Source: Methanolobus psychrotolerans (GTDB taxonomy: Archaea; Halobacteriota; Methanosarcinia; Methanosarcinales; Methanosarcinaceae). Taken from it: a stretch of DNA of 64,000 nt. Shown piece after piece: positions 43,368 to 52,440 of this stretch (the first letter of the stretch is position 1; each line of letters opens with the position of its first letter). The stretch is from NCBI RefSeq assembly GCF_002243045.1, contig NZ_MBKP01000008.1, forward strand, positions 32,694-96,693. Reading direction: 5' to 3'. The position numbers were made by a program, and so were the translations under genes. The notes beneath the pieces were generated by a model. The model worked only from the letters and a program-made list of their open reading frames with translations. It searched no databases and had not been told where the DNA came from.

Positions 43368-45605
43368 ATGGGTACAATAAGAACCAAAGAAAGTCTCGGG
43401 CGCAGTCTGGGCTTCTTTCAGACATTTGCTATAGGAACAGGCACCATGATCGGGGCCGGAATATTTGTATTACCGGGGATAGCAATATCTGCCGCTGGCC
43501 CTGCAGCTATTTTCTCTTTCCTTATAGGTGGTGTCATATCTATGGCAACAGCTATCAGCATGGCCGAGCTGGCTACGGGTATGCCAAAGGCCGGTGGCAG
43601 CTATTATTTCATCAGTAGGGCAATGGGTGCTGCTTTTGGCGCAGTAATTGGGTTAGGTGCCTGGCTTGCACTTGTTTTCAAAGGTTCTTTTGCACTAATC
43701 GGATTGGCTGATTACCTATTCGTACTATTCCCGATGCCTGTAATGGTTACTGCTGTTGCAGCAGGATTATTATTGTTGTTCATTAATTTCCGTGGAGCCC
43801 GAAGTAGCGGTTCATTGCAGAACATAATTGTTATTTTTCTGCTTTTGATCCTGGCTGCATTCATCTTAAAAGGCTTATACATGTTCGATCCTAACAAATT
43901 CACTCCTGTCATGCCCTTTGGATACAGCTCTGTATTTGCTACTACAGGTCTTATTTTTATATCCTATCTTGGAATAACGCAGCTTGCGGCGTTATCAGAA
44001 GAAGTGAAGGAACCTTCTAAGAACCTTCCACGTGCTCTCATTGCCTCAGTAGGTGTTGTAACTACAATTTATGTGGGAGTGATGGTAGTTGTAAGTGGCA
44101 CTTTGACGATGGAAGAATCTCTTAATACATTTACGCCTTTAGTTGATGTCTCTATGATAATGGCTGGTGATTTTGGAAAAGTAATGATAGTCATAGCCGG
44201 CTTACTTGCCACCTTGTCAACAGCTAATGCAGCTATCCTTTCTTCGTCCAGATTTCCTTTTGCTATGGGAAGGGATGACCTGATACCCAGTTGGTTTATC
44301 AAGATACACGATAAATATGATACGCCATATAATGCGATCATTGCCACCGGCTTTGTAATGCTTCTATTGTTATTGCTGTTCAATGTCGAACAACTGGCAA
44401 AGCTTGGAAGTACCTTCAATATAATGATATTCATTTTGATCAATGCTTCTGTTATTATTCTCAGATACAGGTCACTGGAAGAGTATAACCCCGTTTTCCA
44501 CGATCCCTTTTTTCCTTTCACTCAAATAATAGGCATTGTTTTCAGTATTGCATTGCTGCCATATATGGGGATGTTATCCCTTGGCTTTTCAGTATTTGTC
44601 ATAATACTGGGGCTATTGTGGTATAACTTCTATGGGAAAGGGAAAGCCTTTCCAAAATATGATATATTTGACGTTCTGGAGGACAATATCCATCCAGCTC
44701 CTCTGAAAAACAGCTCCACGATCAAAATACTTGTTCCTATTGCAAACCCGAGGCATGAAACTGATTTGCTCTATCTTGCAGACCATCTGGGTGATGAGAT
44801 TATAGGCCTTAAAGTTATCAAAGTCCCGCAACAGACCAGTCTGAATGCAGCAAGGCAATCATTTCATTCAAAAAAGATTGCTATAGATAGTATACTCAGA
44901 GATAAATTTGAACAATTCCCGGCTATTGTAGGTCATGAAAGAGAATATATTGTAGCTTTTGATCACAGCGTTACAAATTCAATAATAGAACAGGCAGAGG
45001 CTAAAAAAGTCGATTTTATAATTATAGGCTGGCATGAGGTTAGTCGCTTCCATCCTTCTATCGGAACCGTTGCAGATAAGGTACTGTCATCTGCGAACAA
45101 CAATATTATTGTGCTGAATGGATACCTTCCTGACAAAATTGGGCGCATTGTTGTCGCTTATAACGGGAAGGACAATTCTGCATATGGTCTGTACCTTGCC
45201 AAGAGATTGTCAAAGAGCACTGGTGCCTCATTGCATGTAGTAAGGGTGATAAAGCCTGATACCAACGAAGATACAAAAGGTTCTGTTCTCAGTGACCTTA
45301 CGGAGGCTGCATCTGATAACTCTCTCTTTGAAATTACGCCTCACCTGATTGAAAGTATCTCAGCTGAAAACGCAATACTTGCTTTTCTGCATGAGGGTGA
45401 TCTTCTGATAATAGGTGATTCCAACAAGAGGTTCAAGTTTTCTCTGATAGGCAACCTGCCATATGTGCTGGCCAAGGGATATAAAGGGCCTGTCCTAATC
45501 ATAAAGAAGCATAAACCATTCTCTTCGGAAGGGTTGAATAATATACTTCTGAAAAACGTAAATAGATTTAAGCGCTATCTGCGAAAAAAGAAGGAGGGAT
45601 TATAA
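43368..45605 (+). CDS. APC-superfamily amino-acid/cation permease with C-terminal USP domains
   Basis: 745 residues. Residues ~15-430 hold twelve membrane helices with the APC hallmarks GTGTMIGAGIFVLPG and AELATGMPKAGGSYYFISRAMG. Residues ~455-740 are cytoplasmic and contain universal-stress-protein-like sequence (IKILVPIANPRHETDLLYLADHL, FIIIGWHEVSRFHPSIGTVADKVL and, later, RIVVAYNGKDNSAYGLYLAKRL). USP domains bind nucleotides and often regulate transport. ATG 43368 is chosen over ATG 43356, because GAGGT lies between them as ribosome-binding site. Long 5' region; no operon partners. Confidence 0.88.
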   Translation: MGTIRTKESLGRSLGFFQTFAIGTGTMIGAGIFVLPGIAISAAGPAAIFSFLIGGVISMATAISMAELATGMPKAGGSYYFISRAMGAAFGAVIGLGAWLALVFKGSFALIGLADYLFVLFPMPVMVTAVAAGLLLLFINFRGARSSGSLQNIIVIFLLLILAAFILKGLYMFDPNKFTPVMPFGYSSVFATTGLIFISYLGITQLAALSEEVKEPSKNLPRALIASVGVVTTIYVGVMVVVSGTLTMEESLNTFTPLVDVSMIMAGDFGKVMIVIAGLLATLSTANAAILSSSRFPFAMGRDDLIPSWFIKIHDKYDTPYNAIIATGFVMLLLLLLFNVEQLAKLGSTFNIMIFILINASVIILRYRSLEEYNPVFHDPFFPFTQIIGIVFSIALLPYMGMLSLGFSVFVIILGLLWYNFYGKGKAFPKYDIFDVLEDNIHPAPLKNSSTIKILVPIANPRHETDLLYLADHLGDEIIGLKVIKVPQQTSLNAARQSFHSKKIAIDSILRDKFEQFPAIVGHEREYIVAFDHSVTNSIIEQAEAKKVDFIIIGWHEVSRFHPSIGTVADKVLSSANNNIIVLNGYLPDKIGRIVVAYNGKDNSAYGLYLAKRLSKSTGASLHVVRVIKPDTNEDTKGSVLSDLTEAASDNSLFEITPHLIESISAENAILAFLHEGDLLIIGDSNKRFKFSLIGNLPYVLAKGYKGPVLIIKKHKPFSSEGLNNILLKNVNRFKRYLRKKKEGL

Positions 45606-45740
45606 GTTTTATCTGTTGACAGCGGCTTCTTTGCGACAGTGAATACTTTCACCATGCTTGGCACTTAATTAAATACTACTAATGCCTAGAGTATAATTGC
45701 CTCTCAAGAAGATACAAACAAGAGGCTTGAGGATTTGAAT

Positions 45741-46670
45741 ATGAAACAATTAGCACAGGAAATTAGTTCCAGGTTCCATGAACTTGGAGTGGAGATCCCA
45801 GTAGGGGAGATTGAAGGACGCCTTGACAAAATGATTCACAAGTACAAGGTTCCAAAAGAAGAAGCACGTAGAAGTGTTGTTAACTACTTCTTGAAATCAT
45901 ATAATATCAACAGGGGTGAGTTTTACACCGGTCAATCTGAATCACCTACATTAACCATATCTCATATTGCGGAAGATGGAAAGTGGGTTAATGTAAGGGG
46001 AAAAGTGGTGCAGTTATGGGACAATGCTCATGAATCTATATCACAGGTAGGTCTTATCGGGGATGAGACCGGGACTATTAAATTCACCATATGGGAAACT
46101 GCTGCAGCATCTATTGTTGAAGAAGGTAAAAGCTACGTTTTCAGGAATGTAGTTGTAAACGAGTGGAATGGGAAGTTCCAGCTGAATGTCAACAAGAGCA
46201 GTTCCATTGAATCCTTTGATGAGGATATTGAAGTTGGTATCATTGCTGTGGAGTTCAGGGGTGCAATGGTGGATATACAGTCAGGCTCAGGCCTGATAAA
46301 AAGGTGTCCTCAATGTAACCGTGCATTGACAAAAGGAGCATGCATGGAGCATGGTAAGGTGGATGGTGTCTATGATCTTCGTATTAAGGCAGTTATGGAC
46401 GATGGTATCTCTATACAGGATGCAATAATTAAGAGAGATCTGGTTGAAGAGGTTACTGGAATGACACTTGAAAATGCAATTGCTCTTGCGGCAGATGCTC
46501 TTGATCAGGGAGTTGTCCTTGAACAAATGAAGAAATTACTTGTAGGAAGGTACTACAGGATAAGCGGTTCCAGGGTTGAAAGATACCTGCTTGCAGAGTC
46601 AATAATCCCTGTGTTCTCACTCGATCAATCAGAAGTGGATGAGTTAATCGCTTCAGCAGAGGTGATTTAA
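45741..46670 (+). CDS. Replication protein A with zinc finger, copy 2
   Basis: 309 residues. An N-terminal helical domain (1-60), one typical OB fold (about 70-165: WVNVRGKVVQLWD, IGDETGTIKFTIWE, RNVVVNEWNGKFQLNV), then a second OB fold holding a zinc finger CPQCNRALTKGACMEH. Like copy 1 but with one OB fold fewer. Followed without gap by its RPA-associated partner (the start directly abuts the stop). Separate single-stranded DNA-binding complexes for replication and repair are known in haloarchaea, where they are paired with Rpap genes in the same way. Confidence 0.9.
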   Translation: MKQLAQEISSRFHELGVEIPVGEIEGRLDKMIHKYKVPKEEARRSVVNYFLKSYNINRGEFYTGQSESPTLTISHIAEDGKWVNVRGKVVQLWDNAHESISQVGLIGDETGTIKFTIWETAAASIVEEGKSYVFRNVVVNEWNGKFQLNVNKSSSIESFDEDIEVGIIAVEFRGAMVDIQSGSGLIKRCPQCNRALTKGACMEHGKVDGVYDLRIKAVMDDGISIQDAIIKRDLVEEVTGMTLENAIALAADALDQGVVLEQMKKLLVGRYYRISGSRVERYLLAESIIPVFSLDQSEVDELIASAEVI

Positions 46671-47237
46671 ATGTCCGGATACACAAGAGAAGTTGCCAGA
46701 CGGGTATTTGCTCAGGAGTTCAGGGAGTCCAATCTCAGTTTTAAGGATGGTGAGGATCAATATGCTCCTCAGTATCTCCTTACACCGACAGGTGCAAAGG
46801 TAAACCGTATATTCATTGTCGGGACACTCATCGAAAAAGAAGACATTGGTACAGATTCCGAGTACTGGCGCGGTCGTGTAACGGATCCTACAGGTTCTTT
46901 CCTGATATATGCAGGTCAATACCAGCCGGAAGCTGCCCAGGCACTTGCGGAATGTGAGACACCTGCCTTTGTTGCTGTTGTGGGCAAGCCAAGTACTTAT
47001 ACCACAGGTGAAGGCGATGTTCTTACTTCAGTACGTCCTGAATCACTTTATATAGTTGATGGTCAGACAAGGGATTTATGGGTGCAGGAAACTGCAAAAT
47101 GCACTCTTGACCGGATCAGGGCTTTTGGAGACGCATCTGCCAACACAGAGAGGGCCAAGGAATATTACAACCCAGATGTCAGGTATTATTCGTCAATGGT
47201 TGCCCAGGCGCTGAAGTCCTTGAAAGAAACTTATTGA
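46671..47237 (+). CDS. RPA-associated protein (COG3390), copy 2
   Basis: 188 residues, homologous to the N-terminal two-thirds of the protein at 40075: EVARRVFAQEFRESN, YAPQYLLTPTGAKVNRIFIVGTLIEKE, VTDPTGSFLIYAGQYQPEAAQAL. It lacks the C-terminal winged-helix-like tail found in copy 1. GGTGATTT precedes the ATG. Expected to form a complex with RPA copy 2 and modulate its DNA binding. Confidence 0.9.
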   Translation: MSGYTREVARRVFAQEFRESNLSFKDGEDQYAPQYLLTPTGAKVNRIFIVGTLIEKEDIGTDSEYWRGRVTDPTGSFLIYAGQYQPEAAQALAECETPAFVAVVGKPSTYTTGEGDVLTSVRPESLYIVDGQTRDLWVQETAKCTLDRIRAFGDASANTERAKEYYNPDVRYYSSMVAQALKSLKETY

Positions 47238-47251
47238 ATACTCTTATTTTC

Positions 47252-47275
47252 AGGGCATCTTTTTGCCCTTTTCTT
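47252..47275 (+). terminator. Hairpin terminator after the RPA copy 2 operon
   Basis: AGGGCA (47252-47257), loop TCTTTT, TGCCCT (47264-47269), then TTTCTTCTTTT. Fifteen bases after the stop. Confidence 0.7.
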
Positions 47276-47336
47276 CTTTTGTCCGACCAAAAGTGCCATA
47301 TGTAACGCCAGCATTGTTTAATTCTGTAGGTGTTAT

Positions 47337-47570
47337 ATGAAAACATATCTGGTACTCTGGTTCAATAGCAACGGTGCAATGCCTTCTGAAGTTAACAGGA
47401 GTCTGATGTCCCTTGGATTCGAACAGGTTCAGGGGAATTATGACTATGTTTATGATTGGGGCAATAATGTAGATCTGGATGAGATCCTTCTGTTCACTGA
47501 CCGAATCCAGATGACATTGAAAGGCACAGGTGTTATGTTTAAAACAGAAACTGTCAATGGCCAGAATTAA
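47337..47570 (+). CDS. Small conserved-looking protein of unknown function
   Basis: 77 residues, not recognised. Beta-alpha-beta pattern: KTYLVLWFNSNGAMPSEVNRSLMSLGFEQVQG, then YDYVYDW, then a helix and a final strand TGVMFKTE. This looks like a compact ferredoxin-like fold. No cysteines or signal. It follows the RPA operon terminator and is convergent with the phosphodiesterase gene (8-base gap), so it probably has its own promoter. Confidence 0.65.
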   Translation: MKTYLVLWFNSNGAMPSEVNRSLMSLGFEQVQGNYDYVYDWGNNVDLDEILLFTDRIQMTLKGTGVMFKTETVNGQN

Positions 47571-47578
47571 GTCTTTTA

Positions 47579-48109
47579 CTATTTGTTTCCGGCAAGCTTG
47601 CGGGAAAAATCAATATATCCGCAGGATTGGCCTGTTATCGGAATTATATCGGCTTTGAGTGATCCATTTTCTATTTGCAGTTCAACTGCACACGGATCAG
47701 ACATCCTTGGTTTTGTAGGTGACCCCGGGCAAATAAGAAGTACATCGCTTTTTTCAATAATGGGTCTGTGAATATGGCCGAAAACAAGAACCTCTACACC
47801 CATTTCCAGGGCCATGTATCTTGTTGCCGTAGTATCTTGAATTGAAAGTGAAGGCTCATGAATAACTCCAATCTTCACTCCTTCAACTTCAAATACCAGT
47901 TTTTCCGGGAGAATCTCTTTAACGGCAGGTTCATCTGAATTACCGTGTACAGCTTTCAGTTTACCTGTTGCATTTAGTGCTTTGAAAAAAGAAAGCGAAG
48001 AAAAATCTCCTGCATGGATTATCATGTCATACTGCTCGAAAACATCAGAAAGAAATGCAGGAATGCTGTCCGTTTCCAGATGAGTGTCCGATATCAGTAT
48101 AATTTTCAT
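47579..48109 (-). CDS. YfcE/MJ0936-like metallophosphoesterase
   Basis: 176 residues with the calcineurin-like motifs in order: ISDTHLE (D8, H10), IHAGDFSS, VHGNSDE, VIHEPS, and FGHIHRP. Two metal ions are expected at the active site. MJ0936 from Methanocaldococcus shows phosphodiesterase activity on artificial substrates; the natural substrate is unknown. The C-terminal segment (SCGYIDFSRKLAGN) is an extension. Separated by 18 bases from the regulator genes upstream, so it may belong to their operon. Confidence 0.88.
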   Translation of the reverse strand: MKIILISDTHLETDSIPAFLSDVFEQYDMIIHAGDFSSLSFFKALNATGKLKAVHGNSDEPAVKEILPEKLVFEVEGVKIGVIHEPSLSIQDTTATRYMALEMGVEVLVFGHIHRPIIEKSDVLLICPGSPTKPRMSDPCAVELQIENGSLKADIIPITGQSCGYIDFSRKLAGNK

Positions 48110-48127
48110 ATAATCATCTTTTGCTTA

Positions 48128-48916
48128 TTATTGTATGCTAAGATCAACAAGTTCGTATTCAAGATTCTCGGTTTCAAGCCTGCTCAGGATGGCTGGTACT
48201 TCTTCATCAATTGCCAGTACCAGTGAAGAAAGTCCATGGTAAGCAGCTTCTATAACCGATTCTTTTGCCCCGAACATAACGTGTGGTTCAAGGCCGATTC
48301 TTCTTAAGGAAATAAGTGATTCCACACCTACCGTTGCAATATATGATTTTGATCTTGCAAGCGATCTCAATCTCTCAACGTCAACATTACGTGACCCGCC
48401 TCTTTCTACTCTTGGTATCCTGCACACTGTGATGCTTGCATTTTCAAGATCAATAAGGCCCATAAGGTCAGTTACTCCCACATCTTCACCATTCTTTGCG
48501 CTTGAAATCGTTGTTCCCGTTGCATTTGTAATTTCGCTGGTGCTTACGTATAGCAGTCCATGATCCATTTTCAAATAGACCTCTTTTCCTTCCTCAAGTT
48601 CTTCCTGGGCAATTGCAGTCCAGGTAGATACATGACTTATTATATCGCTCATGACATAGCGTGCATATCTTTTCATGTCTGCAGCATTTTCAAGTACCCA
48701 TTCAACACCTTGTTTTGTAATCCTGTAGCGTACTCTTCCTTCGGAATAGATTAACCCTTCTGCAACAAGTTCCTTAATATATTCGGAAACTGCCTGCGGT
48801 GTAACTCCTATCTTCTCAGCAATTTCCTTTTGCCGCACATTAGGCTGGTGCGCAGCTACTTCGATAAGGATCTGGAATTTAGTAATGCCACTTTTGCTAT
48901 GAAGGAGTTCTATCAT
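48128..48916 (-). CDS. MarR-like winged-helix regulator with C-terminal sensor-like domain (DUF7839-like)
   Basis: 262 residues. Residues 1-75 are a winged helix (VAAHQPNVRQKEIAEKIGVTPQAVSEYIKELVAEGLI). The rest (80-262) is a conserved archaeal domain of unknown ligand with VYLKMDHGLLYVS, GVTDLMGLIDLENASITVCRIPRV and a Rossmann-like C-terminal part. Overlaps the upstream gene (ATGA), so the two regulators are co-translated. Probably a DNA-binding protein that senses a small molecule; target unknown. Confidence 0.75.
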   Translation of the reverse strand: MIELLHSKSGITKFQILIEVAAHQPNVRQKEIAEKIGVTPQAVSEYIKELVAEGLIYSEGRVRYRITKQGVEWVLENAADMKRYARYVMSDIISHVSTWTAIAQEELEEGKEVYLKMDHGLLYVSTSEITNATGTTISSAKNGEDVGVTDLMGLIDLENASITVCRIPRVERGGSRNVDVERLRSLARSKSYIATVGVESLISLRRIGLEPHVMFGAKESVIEAAYHGLSSLVLAIDEEVPAILSRLETENLEYELVDLSIQ

Positions 48917-49428
48917 TCTGCTTCTCCATCCTGAAGTAACTTGAGTCTCTGTCCCATAACTGTGAGTTTGTCAGACCGGCGGGCAACCGCACGGATGTAT
49001 AATGGACTCTTATTCAATGCTCTTGTAAGGCTGCTCATGGAATCATTACCCTGCTCTACTAATTTTTCAAGTTCTTCAATAGCATCCTTCACTTCTTCAT
49101 AAGGCATGAATGTAAGCATAATGATATCACTCATATCTTCAAAAGAGCACTGGAAATTTGTCTGGACTTTAGAATAGGATGAACGGTATTCTTTTTCAGG
49201 GGTCTTGCCGGGTTCCGGCATATGCCACTGGCTTTCGATCAAACCGCTTTTTTTGAGTATATTGATGCTTTTGGTAACATCAGTATCTAAAAGTTCCTCT
49301 AATTCTTCCTTTGTCATCCATAGGGTCAGAAGTGAATCAAATACTTTTTTGTGTCTCTGGGATCCAAAAACCTGAAGCAGAGGTACGAGTTCGGAAGGAT
49401 CATTTATAATTCTTGTTCGTTTACTCAT
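48913..49428 (-). CDS. ArsR-like winged-helix protein
   Basis: 171 residues. The N-terminal half is a winged helix: QVFGSQRHKKVFDSLLTLWMTKEELEELLDTDVTKSINILKKSGLIES, then a beta wing (EKEYRSSYSKVQTNF). The C-terminal part is helical (EEVKDAIEELEKLVEQGN). It is typical of the archaeal ArsR/TrmB-like regulators. It precedes and overlaps the DUF7839-like regulator by four bases. Target genes cannot be read from the sequence. Confidence 0.75.
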   Translation of the reverse strand: MSKRTRIINDPSELVPLLQVFGSQRHKKVFDSLLTLWMTKEELEELLDTDVTKSINILKKSGLIESQWHMPEPGKTPEKEYRSSYSKVQTNFQCSFEDMSDIIMLTFMPYEEVKDAIEELEKLVEQGNDSMSSLTRALNKSPLYIRAVARRSDKLTVMGQRLKLLQDGEAE

Positions 49429-49573
49429 CTAATTACCTCATCTACGTCAACGGACCGGTATAAATAGCCATATTTGAACTTCTTACCTTGTTCATGTGGG
49501 ACTTCATTGCCCACTTTTCGTCCATTTTAGTACCTATTATATGGAGGTTAAACTTAATAAATGTGTTGTGGTT

Positions 49574-50608
49574 TCATAAAGTTTCGAAATAGATATTCGC
49601 TTGGCCTTCTTCCCAGTTGAAAGAAGGTGTCCTTCGTGCTTTATCACCTGTTTTTTCGTGCAGTGCATGGATCACAATCGGAAGTGCTATTGTAGCATCT
49701 ACAAAGACCTGGACTTTTTTAGCTTCCTTTGCTATTTTTCCCCATGAAACTGCTTCATCAAATGTACATCCGGACAGCCCGCCCCAGTGAGGGACATCAG
49801 AGGTGTACTGGATTGCATATTCATGGCCTACAACTTCGTGTCCCATAATAGAAGCAACGACTTCTGTCTGCTGAATGAAGTTCTTCGGAACTCCTCCTCC
49901 TACATAGATGACCCCGGTTTTTTCCGAAAGCTCTACCATCTGTGTAATTTCATCAACATCTTTTATTTGATCTATATTGACATTGCAGCCAAGTCTTCTG
50001 GCAATAGTAAGGCCGATTCCGATTGAACTGTCACAAAGGGCAGGTATGAATATCGGTACGTTGTGCTTATATGCGCTGGCAATTATGGATTGATTATCCC
50101 CTTTCTCAGAGATTTCCTTGCCCAGAAGGCGAATAAAATCTCTTGATGAATATTGTTTTCCTTCATGCCTTTTTGCAAAATCAGCTATGAAATGGTCAGT
50201 ATTCCTGAACTCTTCCTCATATGCAAAAACATCATATATCCGGTCCACGCCATGCTCGAAAAGTTCCTCATCATTTGCCATATGGGAGCCTACATAGTGT
50301 TTCAAGCCAAGAGCTTCATGACAGTCATGGAAAATATTTGCTCCCGTACTCACAAGACAATCTATCAGGCGGTTTTCTATAAGGTAGGTTATGGCCTTTC
50401 TCATGCCTGCCGGTACCATTGCCCCACTAAGTCCCATGAATATGGTTACATTTTCCTCTTTCAGCATATTTTCCCATGCTTTCACAGATTCAGCAAGTTT
50501 TCTTCCCTGGAATCCTGTGTATTGCATTGCTTCTATCAGATTACTAACAGACCTATCCTTTATCTCAACTGGTTGGGTAGGGTTCTGGGTAAATGTAGGT
50601 AGATGCAT
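49574..50608 (-). CDS. dys: Deoxyhypusine synthase
   Basis: 344 residues. The catalytic lysine that forms the enzyme-imine intermediate is K291 in DEAVSWGKI. NAD-binding and spermidine-site motifs are visible: LVSTGANIFHDCHEAL, IFIPALCDSSIGIGL, YVGGGVPKNFIQQ and HWGGLSGCTFDEAVSWG. It modifies a lysine of aIF5A to deoxyhypusine. GGAGGAT stands four bases before the ATG. Archaea often have a second DHS-like paralogue; this copy has the catalytic lysine and so looks authentic. Single gene, divergent from the unknown gene at 50961. Confidence 0.92.
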   Translation of the reverse strand: MHLPTFTQNPTQPVEIKDRSVSNLIEAMQYTGFQGRKLAESVKAWENMLKEENVTIFMGLSGAMVPAGMRKAITYLIENRLIDCLVSTGANIFHDCHEALGLKHYVGSHMANDEELFEHGVDRIYDVFAYEEEFRNTDHFIADFAKRHEGKQYSSRDFIRLLGKEISEKGDNQSIIASAYKHNVPIFIPALCDSSIGIGLTIARRLGCNVNIDQIKDVDEITQMVELSEKTGVIYVGGGVPKNFIQQTEVVASIMGHEVVGHEYAIQYTSDVPHWGGLSGCTFDEAVSWGKIAKEAKKVQVFVDATIALPIVIHALHEKTGDKARRTPSFNWEEGQANIYFETL

Positions 50609-50960
50609 TCAATCCTCCGAAATATATCACAAATGTGGAATTAAGTTCAATTTTTGCATTATTGTTATATGATTTTGTAATATTAATGGCTTTCATATGT
50701 CCTGGATACAATGTTTTGTTGAATTCATAATTATTCATAAAGTCGGATCAACAGATTCAAAATGATGTTCCATGACAACAGGGCTATGTTTTTTATGCAC
50801 CGATTACTATTAAAAGGAGCACAGTTGTATAGTTCTCCTTCTGTTTATGAGGGTCTTTAATAACGTCATTATTGCTTTTAAACCTACCTGTTTAAGGACT
50901 GGTTTTTTGAGCGGCACCGCTAAATATATCAGGTTTGTTATCAATTATGGTGCACTTAAC
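50609..50960. other. Divergent intergenic region
   Basis: 352 bases, AT-rich. Promoters for the DHS gene (left) and the unknown gene at 50961 (right) are expected. An in-frame ATG at 50847 would extend the right gene by 38 residues, but no ribosome-binding site supports it. Nothing else recognised. Confidence 0.4.
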
Positions 50961-51572
50961 ATGTCTGGAAATATCTATCTACTTATCAGGGAAATTCTAA
51001 AGGGCAGACAACTTTCTATCAGTGGCGTTACACGTGAATTGAAGGATAAAGGGATAGATGAGCATCGTCTTGTTATGACAGGTTACTTGCGTGCGCTTAA
51101 GGATCTCAAAAAAGTAAATGAAGTGGAGATTCCTCCCTCAAAGGTATACAGCATCGTAGAAGCCGAGCAAAATGAAAATGGTGATATATATTCATTGATT
51201 GCCGAATCGATACGGTCTGTAGAATCTGTTTTCATGATTCCTGTTGCAGTTTATGTTCTGTCAAAAACACTTGATAGGCCTGTATTTAAGGAAGAGTTCA
51301 TAAAAATGGGTTTAAGTGCCAAGAGCCTGAACGATTATCTTTCATTACCCAATTGTGCTATAAGGCTGACAGACAAAAATCCCAAGGAGTATGCTGCAGG
51401 CATTACTAAGATAAAAGTATCCCCCGGGGAGCCTGCCTATGAGCTTAAAGCTATTAATTCAGATATTATAAAACATTCCAGTTGCATACTTATAAAGATA
51501 GTCAGGAATTCTGTTGATCTGGGTGGTCTTATACCTAAAACCAAATCAACTACGATCACAGATTTTGAATAA
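50961..51572 (+). CDS. Unknown protein with possible N-terminal winged helix
   Basis: 203 residues from ATG 50961. Residues ~1-70 (NIYLLIREILKGRQLSISGVTRELKDKGIDEHRLVMTGYLRALKDLKKVNEV) look like a helix-turn-helix or winged-helix domain. The remainder (ESIRSVESVFMIPVAVYVLSKTLDRPVFKEEFIKMGLS...) shows no motif I know. No signal or membrane helix. Divergent from DHS and 69 bases before the nitrilase gene in the same direction. Perhaps a methanogen-specific regulator. Confidence 0.6.
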   Translation: MSGNIYLLIREILKGRQLSISGVTRELKDKGIDEHRLVMTGYLRALKDLKKVNEVEIPPSKVYSIVEAEQNENGDIYSLIAESIRSVESVFMIPVAVYVLSKTLDRPVFKEEFIKMGLSAKSLNDYLSLPNCAIRLTDKNPKEYAAGITKIKVSPGEPAYELKAINSDIIKHSSCILIKIVRNSVDLGGLIPKTKSTTITDFE

Positions 51573-51641
51573 TACTCCGTGCTCATATCAAATCATATAT
51601 TGATTCATGAAAATTGATGAGCGTAAAGGTTTTCGATTACC

Positions 51642-52433
51642 ATGGACCGCATAAAGGTAGCCTGTATCCAGATGGACGTATTCAATTGCAATAAACAGGC
51701 GAATATTTCAAAAGCCCTTAGTATGGCACATGAAGCTGTGTCAAATAGTGCTGAACTGCTTGTATTTCCTGAAGTATTCTCAACTGGGTTCTGTTATGAG
51801 GATAAAAATGATTTAGCAGAACCTGAATTTGGTGAAAGTGTACGGGCAATGTGTGCTTTCTCTAAAAAGCATGAATGCGTACTCCTCTTCTCAGTTATTG
51901 AGAAAAAAGCTTCTATTAATTGTACTGATTATTATAATCTTGGTCTCTGCATCGAGAACGGTGAGATTGCAGGAACATATCGCAAAACCCATCTTTTCAA
52001 AAAAGAAAAGCAGTATTTTTCTCCGGGAAATGAGATTCTTCCTATCAGGCTCAGGAAAAGGGATCTGACAATCGGCCTTCAGATATGTTATGAGCTTCGA
52101 TTTCCTGAAGTAGCCCGAAAACTTGTTCTTGAAGGTTCTGATATCCTTGTGACCATTGCAGAGTTTCCATCGCCGCGGCAACATATATGGAAATCCCTTT
52201 CAATAGCACGTGCAATTGAGAACCAGATACCGCATGTTGCATGCAACAGGGTTGGAAATGGTCCGGATTCATCATTCTTTGGAGGTTCGATAATAGTTGA
52301 TGCTATTGGGGAGATCAAAGAAGAAGCACAAGATAAAGAAACCATACTTTATCATGATATCGAACTTGAAAACACTTCAAAGGTACGGGAAATCATACAT
52401 GTGTTCGATGACAGAAGGCCTGATATCTACTAA
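51642..52433 (+). CDS. Carbon-nitrogen hydrolase (nitrilase superfamily)
   Basis: 263 residues with the catalytic Glu-Lys-Cys triad in order: E44 in VFPEVFSTGF, K115 in YRKTHLF, C149 in LQICYELRFPE. The structure is a single-domain amidase of the omega-amidase/Nit2-like class, which hydrolyses amides rather than nitriles. Substrate cannot be deduced. Its 3' end converges on the sensor kinase at 52441, with an 8-base gap. Confidence 0.88.
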   Translation: MDRIKVACIQMDVFNCNKQANISKALSMAHEAVSNSAELLVFPEVFSTGFCYEDKNDLAEPEFGESVRAMCAFSKKHECVLLFSVIEKKASINCTDYYNLGLCIENGEIAGTYRKTHLFKKEKQYFSPGNEILPIRLRKRDLTIGLQICYELRFPEVARKLVLEGSDILVTIAEFPSPRQHIWKSLSIARAIENQIPHVACNRVGNGPDSSFFGGSIIVDAIGEIKEEAQDKETILYHDIELENTSKVREIIHVFDDRRPDIY

Positions 52434-52440
52434 ATATCTA

